DNA of 25,475 nucleotides from Lachnospiraceae bacterium (GTDB lineage Bacteria > Bacillota > Clostridia > Lachnospirales > Lachnospiraceae): the NCBI GenBank assembly GCA_009774625.1, contig VSOB01000044.1:1-25475 (forward strand), given 5' to 3'. The notes beneath the pieces are model-generated. The model did no database searches. It saw only the letters and a program-made list of their open reading frames with translations, and had not been told where the DNA came from. Below are positions 1 through 5,991 of the stretch, piece after piece. The stretch's first letter is position 1. Each line of letters opens with the position of its first letter. Position numbers and translations under genes: made by a program.

Positions 1-12
1 CTTCATATGTAT

Positions 13-41
13 TTGATATTGAATAATGCGGTAATTATAAT
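13..41 (+). promoter_or_regulatory. Sigma-A type promoter of the aldo/keto reductase cluster
   Basis: TTGATA at 13-18 and TATAAT at 36-41 are separated by exactly 17 bases. The pair lies about 75 bases ahead of the first start codon, and a GAAAGGAG ribosome site follows just before that start. It is the only good promoter seen ahead of the four-gene redox run. Confidence 0.7.
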
Positions 42-115
42 AACTTTAAAAACAGGCAAAAAAATGGCATAAGCAAATTTGATAAACTAAAAGCACAAGA
101 AAGGAGAATCTGATT

Positions 116-1060
116 ATGAGTACAATATTACCCCCAATTGCGCTGGGAGCCTGGTCCTGGGGCGCCGGTGCGGCCGGCGGAGATCAGGTGTTTGGGAACC
201 ATCTCTCCGGAGACGATCTGAAACCGGTATTTGAGAAAGCGATGGAGTGTGGATTATACCTGTGGGATACTGCCGCTGTATATGGAGAAGGCAGCTCAGA
301 ACGTATCCTGGGAGAGTTTGTGAGAGAAGCAGCACGGAAGGATGTGATCCTGTCCACAAAATTCACTCCGCAGATTGCGGGCGCTTCGCCGGATGCTATG
401 CAGGAAATGCTTGATGGCAGCAAAGAGCGGCTCCATACAGATGTAATTGATATTTATTGGATTCATAATCCAATGGACGTTGAAAAATGGACACCGGATT
501 TGATTCCCCTGGCAAAGAGCGGACAGATTAAGACAATCGGTGTTTCCAATCATAACCTTGCTGAAATCAGGAGGGCAAATGAAATTCTTGCAGCAGAAGG
601 CTTAAAAATTTCTGCGGTGCAAAATCATTTCAGTCTGCTGCACCGTTCTTCTGAACGGGCCGGCATCCTTGATTACTGTAAGGAAAACGGCATTGCCTTT
701 TATTCCTATATGGTACTGGAACAGGGAGCGCTTACCGGGCGGTACAATGAGAAGAACCCGTTTCCGGCAGGAACCGGGCGCGGTGATTCTTATAATCCGC
801 ACCTGAAAAAACTGGCGGCGCTGATTCATGAACTGGAAATTGTCGGAACCCGTTTTGATGCCAGTCCGGCACAGGTTGCGACAGCCTGGGCGATTGCAAA
901 GGGGACGATCCCGATTATCGGGGTGACAAAAGTACATCAGGTAGAGGAAGCCGCAAAAGCGGCACAGATAAAGCTGACTGCCGAAGAGATCAGCCGTCTG
1001 GAGAGAATGGGAGATGCAACAGGCGTTCATACACTTCGGAAATGGGAAAAGGAGATGTAG
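116..1060 (+). CDS. Aldo/keto reductase
   Basis: Predicted cytosolic NAD(P)H-dependent oxidoreductase of the aldo/keto reductase superfamily, which reduces aldehydes or ketones on a TIM barrel. At 314 residues it is full length. The catalytic tetrad is visible: D51 and Y56 in WDTAAVYG, K82 in STKF and H117 in WIHNP. GVSNHN (near residue 142) and IPIIGVTK (near 265) match the conserved SN and cofactor-phosphate regions. The ATG at 116 has an AAGGAGA ribosome site 8-10 bases upstream. It leads a + strand run in which the next reading frame begins 3 bases after its stop. The natural substrate cannot be told from sequence. The family call is secure. Confidence 0.93.
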   Translation: MSTILPPIALGAWSWGAGAAGGDQVFGNHLSGDDLKPVFEKAMECGLYLWDTAAVYGEGSSERILGEFVREAARKDVILSTKFTPQIAGASPDAMQEMLDGSKERLHTDVIDIYWIHNPMDVEKWTPDLIPLAKSGQIKTIGVSNHNLAEIRRANEILAAEGLKISAVQNHFSLLHRSSERAGILDYCKENGIAFYSYMVLEQGALTGRYNEKNPFPAGTGRGDSYNPHLKKLAALIHELEIVGTRFDASPAQVATAWAIAKGTIPIIGVTKVHQVEEAAKAAQIKLTAEEISRLERMGDATGVHTLRKWEKEM

Positions 1061-1063
1061 GAT

Positions 1064-1369
1064 GTGACAGCAAAGGAAGTGACAGACGGCTTCCGGGAAG
1101 GCGCCGTGGAAAATGCCGGACGTGATGCGTATGCAGACCGGCTTTTTCAGGAAGCCGTCCACATTGGTATGGAACTGAATATGAGATACCATACCCCGGA
1201 GGAAATCCGGGAGATTATGGAAAGGCTGACCGGGAAAAAGATAGATGATTCGTTTTGGATGTTCCCGCCGTTTTATACGGATTTTGGAAAAAACATCACA
1301 ATAGGAAACGGGGTGATTCCGGAAGAAACACCGCAGGAAAGGAAGATGCAGTATGAAACGAGTGTTTGA
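1064..1369 (+). pseudogene. Truncated maltose/galactoside O-acetyltransferase-like gene (N-terminal part only)
   Basis: The 101-residue frame opens with GTG directly after the preceding stop. Residues about 25-85 look like the N-terminal helical domain and first hexapeptide strand of the LacA/Maa sugar O-acetyltransferases (MRYHTPEEI, FWMFPPFYTDFGKNI). After ITIGNGV the sequence departs from the family into an unrelated tail (IPEETPQERK...). The left-handed beta-helix with its hexapeptide repeats, catalytic His and acetyl-CoA site is absent, whereas intact relatives are about 185-215 residues. The last 17 bases overlap the start of the next gene. I infer a deletion that removed the catalytic part. 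A short functional protein cannot be excluded but is unlikely. Confidence 0.72.
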
Positions 1370-2402
1370 TTTTATGCTGGCTGGTCTGCTTATCGCTGTG
1401 TTATCGGCCTGTGGGAAACAGGCCGGGACAGAATCTGCCGCAGATAACGGGACGGAATCATCCGTGCTGGCAGAAAATTCTGAAACAGCAGAGCAGACAA
1501 AAATATCATGTGTAGAAAAAGGCGCAGAACATATCATGGACAAAGAAAAGACACAGGATCAGGAGGGTACTGCCATGACAGAGGATATTTCCTCCCACTT
1601 TGAAACAAAAACCGTCAGGCTCAATAGCGGATATGAGATGCCCATTTATGGGATTGGCACTTACAGCCTGACCGGTGAGGTTTGCGTGGACTCTGTTACG
1701 GCGGCATTGGACAGCGGCGTGCGCCTGATCGATACTGCCTATATGTATCATAATGAAGAAAGCGTAGGTGAAGCTGTGAGAAATTCCGGCATACCAAGAG
1801 AGGAAATCTTTGTGATCACGAAGATGTATCCGAATCAGTTTTCCGATCCGGAAGCCGCGATTGAAGAGGCGCTTACCAAATTAGATATAGATTATATTGA
1901 TATGATGCTGCTCCACCATCCGGGCGAGGGGGATGTGGAGTCCTATCTTGCTATGGAGAAGGCGGTGCGGGACGGAAAAATACGTTCTGTCGGACTGTCA
2001 AACTGGTACATTGAAGAACTGGAAGAATTTTTACCACAGGTAAATATCATGCCTGCGCTGGTGCAAAATGAGATACATCCGTACTATCAGGAAAATGACG
2101 TAATCCCTTATATCCAAAGCCTGGGTATTGTAGTACAGGGCTGGTATCCGCTGGGAGGCAGGGGGCATACGGCAGAGCTGCTTGGTGACGAGGTGATTTC
2201 AGAAATTGCAGCGGCCCATGGAAAAACGTCGGCCCAGATCATCCTTCGGTGGAATCTGCAAAAAGGTGTGGTGGTGATTCCCGGTTCCAGCAATCCCGAC
2301 CATATACAGGAAAATACGGAACTGTTTGATTTTGAACTGAGCAGGGAGGAAATGGAGCGGATCAATGCCCTTGACCGCGGCGAGAAGCATGACTGGTATT
2401 AA
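1353..2402 (+). CDS. Aldo/keto reductase with lipoprotein signal peptide
   Basis: Residues 1-20 form a lipoprotein signal: K2 R3, a hydrophobic core (FMLAGLLIAVL) and the lipobox L-S-A-C with C20 as the predicted lipidated residue. A Ser/Thr/Glu-rich linker of about 60 residues follows. Residues from about 75 are a complete aldo/keto reductase: D127 and Y132 in RLIDTAYMY, K157 in VITKMYP, H188 in MLLHHPG, then GLSNW and VVIPGSSNP near the C-terminus. The total of 349 residues is about 75 longer than a standard member. An ATG at 1575 (residue 75) is preceded by AGGAGGG with 7-base spacing, so a normal-length cytosolic form could also be made. As a surface lipoprotein it would lack an obvious NADPH supply. 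The chimeric N-terminus may come from a deletion joining a lipoprotein gene to a reductase gene. Confidence 0.88.
   Translation: MKRVFDFMLAGLLIAVLSACGKQAGTESAADNGTESSVLAENSETAEQTKISCVEKGAEHIMDKEKTQDQEGTAMTEDISSHFETKTVRLNSGYEMPIYGIGTYSLTGEVCVDSVTAALDSGVRLIDTAYMYHNEESVGEAVRNSGIPREEIFVITKMYPNQFSDPEAAIEEALTKLDIDYIDMMLLHHPGEGDVESYLAMEKAVRDGKIRSVGLSNWYIEELEEFLPQVNIMPALVQNEIHPYYQENDVIPYIQSLGIVVQGWYPLGGRGHTAELLGDEVISEIAAAHGKTSAQIILRWNLQKGVVVIPGSSNPDHIQENTELFDFELSREEMERINALDRGEKHDWY
1561..1577 (+). promoter_or_regulatory. Internal ribosome binding site and ATG inside the second reductase
   Basis: AGGAGGG at 1561-1567 lies 7 bases ahead of an in-frame ATG at 1575-1577. It is at least as good as the site before the annotated start at 1353 (AGGAAAGGAAG). 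Translation from here would give a 275-residue enzyme, the usual aldo/keto reductase length, without signal peptide or linker. Confidence 0.55.
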
Positions 2403-2523
2403 GACGGCAAAGCTGCTGCTGTTTCTGGATTCGGGACAATGGAAAATTTACGGAGTGTGTTTCCCATCGTCTGCTCTGTAAATCGGGAGGTTTCCCGGTA
2501 TTTAAAAACGGGAAGGGATGAAT

Positions 2524-3123
2524 ATGAAAGTATTAGGAATTAACAGCAGTGCCAGAAAAGATGGCAATACTGCAATTTTGATAGAGAAAGTGTTTGAGGA
2601 ACTGAATAAAGCAGGAATTGAGACGGAGATGGTTCAGCTTTCCGGTAAGACCATCGAGCCGTGCAGGGCATGTTTTGCATGCGGCGGGAAGAAAAGCTGT
2701 GTTCATAAAAAGGATCTGTTTCAGGATATTTTTGATAAGATGACACAGGCAGATGGAATCGTACTTGGTTCACCGGTTTATACGGCGAATATTTCTGCGA
2801 ATATGCAGGCGTTTCTGGAGCGTGCTTCGGTAGTGACGGATATGAACCGTAATGCAAATCTGTTTTGGCATAAAGTGGGCGCGGCTGTTACGGCAGCACG
2901 CAGAGGCGGCGCGTTACATGCGCTTGATGCAATGAACCATTTCTTTATGTTGCAGAACATGTTTATTGCAGGTTCCTCTTACTGGCCGATGGCCTATGGG
3001 CAGATGCCTGGGGATGTCCGGAGGGATGAAGAGGGGCTGGAGACTATGAGAAACCTCGGACAGAACATGGCATATCTGTTGCTTTCCTTAAATGCTGCCG
3101 GAAGGCATAAAGGCATCCTTTAG
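2524..3123 (+). CDS. Iron-sulfur flavoprotein / NADPH-dependent FMN reductase family
   Basis: Predicted flavodoxin-fold electron-transfer protein or reductase. The N-terminus KVLGINSSARKDGNT is the FMN phosphate loop of the NADPH-dependent FMN reductase family, and GIVLGSPVYTANIS is the second FMN loop. C47, C50, C53 and C59 form C-x2-C-x2-C-x5-C, as in archaeal and clostridial iron-sulfur flavoproteins, so a [4Fe-4S] cluster is likely. I prefer the ATG at 2524 to the in-frame ATG at 2518, because GGAAGGG at 2511-2517 is 6 bases from the former and abuts the latter. It gives 199 residues. It follows the aldo/keto reductases by about 120 bases and may share their transcript. The electron partner is unknown. 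Confidence 0.87.
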   Translation: MKVLGINSSARKDGNTAILIEKVFEELNKAGIETEMVQLSGKTIEPCRACFACGGKKSCVHKKDLFQDIFDKMTQADGIVLGSPVYTANISANMQAFLERASVVTDMNRNANLFWHKVGAAVTAARRGGALHALDAMNHFFMLQNMFIAGSSYWPMAYGQMPGDVRRDEEGLETMRNLGQNMAYLLLSLNAAGRHKGIL

Positions 3124-3158
3124 GAAAGCAGAAAAAGAAAGGCGGAAACTTGCAGCCT

Positions 3159-4109
3159 TTACCGGAGATTCCTGCCAGCCAGTATGGACATGGTGATTTC
3201 TGCGGCCCTGCTTCCGGCGGCATCCTGGCCGCCGATGATATTTGCGGCAAAAAAGTACAGATTATCAGCGGTTTCCACATATCCTACGAACCATCCGTTT
3301 ACATTCTGCCCCTCCACGCATCCGGTTCCGGCCTTGCCATACAGGGAACCATATTCTTGTGCGGACAGGAAAAGGGCATCTTTTACGGCACGGATGTTTT
3401 CCGGGGCAAAGCCGAAGCTGTTGTAATAGAGGCCTGTCAAAAGCTCTGCCTGTTCTACGGCGGAAATTTTCAGGGAAGATTCCAGCCAATAAGAGAAACC
3501 GCTGCTTATGTTTTCATTGCCATATCCGATTTTACGGAGATACCGGGCTGCAGAGACAGTCCCCAGGCAACATTCATCAAACCGTTGGCGAGAGCATCTT
3601 TATGTTTGTAATGCTGCAGTTCATGGAGCAGCATGTACCGCAGTCCGGATTCGCCGGAATCAGAAAGCAGATGAAGCGGCAGGTAGATGCATGGTCTGAA
3701 AAGCCCCACGATGACAGGGGAGCTTAAAAATGCAGTGGTGTAGACAGGGATATTTCCGGTGATTTTCAGTTCTGCCAGACAGAGCTGATATATGATGCGA
3801 ACCTTCTGATTCTGAAGCGGGAGGGAGGATTTTTTGATGCTGTGCAGGCGGAAGGCGGATTTTGCCAGAAGCAGGATCATCACAAAGATGCCCGGGAGCC
3901 ATATTCCAAACAGCGCCCATCCGATGAGCGGGGAGGCTTTGCTGCTGACGGAAAGCGTAAAATCGTTCAGCCAATGGGAGGCGGGAAAGCCTCATCGGAA
4001 CCGCCCTTAAGGGAACAAAAGGGACTGCCAGTAGTCCCAGCAGGAGAATCCCGATGATACCACTGATCCAAATGTTGCACAGAAGGAACTGTATCATAAA
4101 ATCAGCCAT
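3159..4109 (-). pseudogene. blaR1: Decayed blaR1: M56 antirepressor / penicillin-sensor remnant
   Basis: Three pieces of a BlaR1-type sensor-protease remain in different frames. Piece 1 starts at the ATG at 4109 (MADFMIQFLLCNIWISG), the first membrane segment, overlapping the blaI stop by 8 bases as is normal for the pair. Piece 2 (about 3980-3560) holds membrane and protease sequence including the zinc motif HELQHYKHKD. Piece 3 (about 3555-3159) is the C-terminal end of the penicillin-binding sensor, with LRKIGYGNENIS, LTGLYYNSFGFAPENI, YGKAGTG (KTG-like box, here KAG) and VNGWFVGYV. The join near 3560 jumps from just after the zinc site to late in the sensor, removing roughly 250 or more residues. 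A second loss lies after the first membrane segment. Intact relatives are near 590 residues, and only about 317 codons of sequence remain. It cannot make a working sensor. Confidence 0.85.
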
Positions 4110-4497
4110 AAGAGTTGTCTCCTTTCGGAGAATGACGGGAAAGAAGTGACCGCAGTTGTTCCAGTTCTGTTTCCGAAAGCTTGTCATTTTCCATGTAAGC
4201 GGACAGCATGGCAGTGATGTCCCCATTAAAATAACGTTTCAGAAAGGAGCGGCTTTCCTGGCCGATGTATTCATTTTCCTTAACCAGCGGGGTATATACA
4301 AATACCCGGCTTTCTTTCTCATAAGCGAGCGCACTTTTGGTTACCAGCCGCTTGATCAGAGTCTGTATCGTCTTGGGACTCCAGGAGGTGGTACGCAATA
4401 ACTTCTCTGTGATTTCATTGGTACTGATGGGAGCGTACTTCCATACGATTTTCATTACTTCATATTCGGCTTCCGATATCTGAGGCAAAGGTTTCAT
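4102..4497 (-). CDS. blaI: BlaI/MecI family transcriptional repressor
   Basis: A winged-helix repressor that normally silences beta-lactamase or PBP genes until the BlaR1 protease inactivates it. At 131 residues it is full length. The N-terminal half has the family pattern ISEAEYEVMKIVW, ITEKLL and SPKTIQTLIKRLVTK (recognition helix), followed by the wing (ESRVFVYTPLV). The C-terminal half (SFLKRYFNGDITAML...) matches the dimerisation helices. The start at 4497 has AAGGAG upstream on the minus strand. It heads a blaI-blaR1 operon transcribed from a near-consensus promoter, with a dyad at the predicted start site that suggests autoregulation. Its partner blaR1 is broken, so it may act as a non-inducible repressor or answer to another BlaR1 elsewhere. 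Confidence 0.92.
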   Translation of the reverse strand: MKPLPQISEAEYEVMKIVWKYAPISTNEITEKLLRTTSWSPKTIQTLIKRLVTKSALAYEKESRVFVYTPLVKENEYIGQESRSFLKRYFNGDITAMLSAYMENDKLSETELEQLRSLLSRHSPKGDNSYG

Positions 4498-4554
4498 AAT
4501 AAGCTCCTTATATTTTATAGTAATCCAATGGCGGGCACAAATATCATATAAATC

Positions 4555-4573
4555 CTACATACGTAATAATTAC
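4555..4573 (-). promoter_or_regulatory. Candidate BlaI operator
   Basis: GTAAT-A-ATTAC at 4563-4573 is a perfect 5-base-arm dyad directly downstream of the -10 box. It is followed by a second TAC-n4-GTA dyad at 4556-4565. BlaI/MecI operators are built from TACA/TGTA half-sites overlapping the promoter, and the placement over the start site fits repression. The half-sites are imperfect, so assignment to BlaI is inferred. Confidence 0.45.
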
Positions 4574-4602
4574 AGTATAAAATACAATCCGGCAGTTGTC
4601 AA
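4574..4602 (-). promoter_or_regulatory. Strong sigma-A promoter of blaI-blaR1
   Basis: On the minus strand TTGACA (4602-4597) and TATACT (4579-4574) are 17 bases apart. It is one of the best promoter matches in the window. Transcription would start near 4567, about 70 bases ahead of the blaI ATG. Confidence 0.78.
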
Positions 4603-4661
4603 TCGGGCGGAAGCAGCTATCCCCTGCCAGATTCCCCAATGCCGCCTGAAAGCATATGCCT

Positions 4662-4682
4662 GTAAAGCATAACATGCTTTAC
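4662..4682. repeat. Perfect 9-base inverted repeat, possible operator
   Basis: GTAAAGCAT, the 3-base centre AAC, then ATGCTTTAC. The arms are exact reverse complements. An additional AAAGCAT lies 15 bases upstream at 4649-4655. No T-run follows on either strand, so this reads better as a dimeric repressor site than a terminator. The nearest downstream gene is the hydrolase at 4878, about 195 bases away. Confidence 0.55.
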
Positions 4683-4840
4683 CATTTAAGTATTTGCTAT
4701 TTCATTTGGGAGAAATTACAATATAGATATAGAGATTTGGGTGTCAAAAGCCGCTTTTATTATTTGTATTGTTCAAGTTGACGGGTATAAATGTGTAATT
4801 GGGCTTATGACATCCAAATCTTATAAAAAAAGAATACAGG

Positions 4841-4846
4841 TATAAT
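4841..4846 (+). promoter_or_regulatory. Candidate -10 box of the hydrolase gene
   Basis: A consensus TATAAT lies 31 bases ahead of the ATG at 4878. No good -35 hexamer stands at the normal distance (ATCTTA at 17 bases), so it may need an activator or be fortuitous. Confidence 0.35.
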
Positions 4847-4877
4847 AAAGACAATACAATGACGGGAGGCAATCAAA

Positions 4878-5855
4878 ATGACTCAGGAAAAATTAAATCT
4901 GACGAATGAGTGGGATAAGACATTTCCCAAAAGTGAAAAGGTAAATCATCGAAAGGTTACATTTCACAATCGCTATGGGATCACACTGGCAGCAGACCTT
5001 TACGAACCTGAGGGGGCTTCCGGACCACTGGCGGCGATTGCTGTCAGTGGACCTTTCGGAGCGGTAAAGGAACAGGCAGCGGGGCTGTATGCACAGACAA
5101 TGGCGGAAAGAGGTTTTCTGACGATAGCATTTGATCCTTCCTTTACCGGGGAAAGCGGCGGACAGCCCAGGTATGTGGCGTCGCCTGACATCAATACGGA
5201 GGATTTTCAGGCGGCGGTTGACTTCCTTTCCGTACAGGAAAACGTGGATCCGGAAAAAATCGGTATCATCGGAATCTGCGGCTGGGGCGGTATGGCAGTT
5301 AATGCAGCGGCCGTTGATACCAGAATCAAAGCAACCGTGGCTTCTACCATGTACGATATGACCCGCGTCAATGCAAAGGGATATTTTGACGGAGAGGACA
5401 GCGAAGAGGCCCGTTATGAAAAGCGCAGGGCCATGAATGCGCAGAGAATCGAAGATTACAAAAAAGGAAGCTATGCACTGGCCGGAGGTGTGGTTGATCC
5501 GATGCCGGAGGAGGCGCCGTTTTACTTTAAGGATTATCACAACTACTATAAGACAAAGCGGGGATACCATGCCCGTTCCCTGAATTCCAATGGAGGCTGG
5601 AATGTGACATCCGCCCTGTCTTTCCTGAATATGCCGATCCTGCAGTATGCAGACGAGATTCGCAGCGCGGTTATGCTGGTTCATGGAGAAAAAGCGCATT
5701 CCTGCTATTTCAGCAAAGACGTATATAAAATGCTGAAAGGCGATAACAAGGAACTGGTCATCATACCGGATGCAGTCCATACAGATCTGTATGACAGGCT
5801 GGATGTGATTCCTTTTGATAAAATAGAGCAGTTTTTCCGGACTCATTTACAGTAA
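4878..5855 (+). CDS. Alpha/beta hydrolase with cysteine nucleophile
   Basis: A 325-residue alpha/beta hydrolase of the dienelactone-hydrolase-like/COG1073 type. RKVTFHNRYGITLAADLY opens the fold. The nucleophile elbow is IGICGWGG with C134 where most relatives have serine. HGEKAHS (near residue 275) and VHTDLYD (H301) carry the likely acid and base region. There is no signal peptide, so it is cytosolic. The ATG at 4878 has GGGAGG 7-8 bases upstream. It stands alone between a dyad-containing upstream region and a strong terminator. Substrate unknown: esters, lactones or thioesters are possible. Cysteine at the elbow is typical of dienelactone hydrolases and of some COG1073 proteins, so it does not itself imply inactivity. 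Confidence 0.88.
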   Translation: MTQEKLNLTNEWDKTFPKSEKVNHRKVTFHNRYGITLAADLYEPEGASGPLAAIAVSGPFGAVKEQAAGLYAQTMAERGFLTIAFDPSFTGESGGQPRYVASPDINTEDFQAAVDFLSVQENVDPEKIGIIGICGWGGMAVNAAAVDTRIKATVASTMYDMTRVNAKGYFDGEDSEEARYEKRRAMNAQRIEDYKKGSYALAGGVVDPMPEEAPFYFKDYHNYYKTKRGYHARSLNSNGGWNVTSALSFLNMPILQYADEIRSAVMLVHGEKAHSCYFSKDVYKMLKGDNKELVIIPDAVHTDLYDRLDVIPFDKIEQFFRTHLQ

Positions 5856-5871
5856 CAGATATAGAAAGATA

Positions 5872-5913
5872 AAAGCACATTGCTTATGCAGGGTTCTGCA
5901 GGCAATGTGCTTT
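5872..5913. terminator. Bidirectional Rho-independent terminator
   Basis: AAAGCACATTGC (5872-5883) pairs perfectly with GCAATGTGCTTT (5902-5913). An inner TGCAG/CTGCA stem sits in the loop. The A-rich left flank supplies a T-rich tail on the minus strand, so it can serve both the hydrolase and the convergent chemotaxis gene. Confidence 0.85.
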
Positions 5914-5991
5914 GTATTGCGTATATAAATGTCGGTCATACAGGGATTTGATTCCCGCGTACAATGAGCCGCCCGGAAGCTATTTGTCTGC

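Larger units (their letters stand above)
4603..4877. other. Intergenic region between blaI promoter and hydrolase
   Basis: About 275 bases without a credible gene. It holds the perfect dyad at 4662-4682, an A/T-rich stretch and TATAAT at 4841-4846 with no convincing -35 box 15-19 bases upstream. The ribosome site GACGGGAGG ahead of the hydrolase start follows. I saw no RNA fold or coding remnant here. Confidence 0.5.

Noticed and set aside
602..1543. Long minus-strand open frame opposite the first reductase and acetyltransferase fragment
   Set aside because: It lies across two better-supported + strand frames, shows no family motif and has low-complexity composition typical of antisense frames.
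2485..2503. CGGGA/TCCCG mini-hairpin ahead of the flavoprotein gene
   Set aside because: A five-base stem with no T-run or conserved context; too weak to call a terminator or regulatory element.
3150..3727. Overlapping + strand frames across the blaR1 remnant
   Set aside because: The minus strand carries recognisable BlaR1 motifs in order, while the + strand frames show none.
4893..5846. 317-codon minus-strand frame opposite the alpha/beta hydrolase
   Set aside because: It mirrors the hydrolase almost exactly, has no ribosome site and no recognisable motif.
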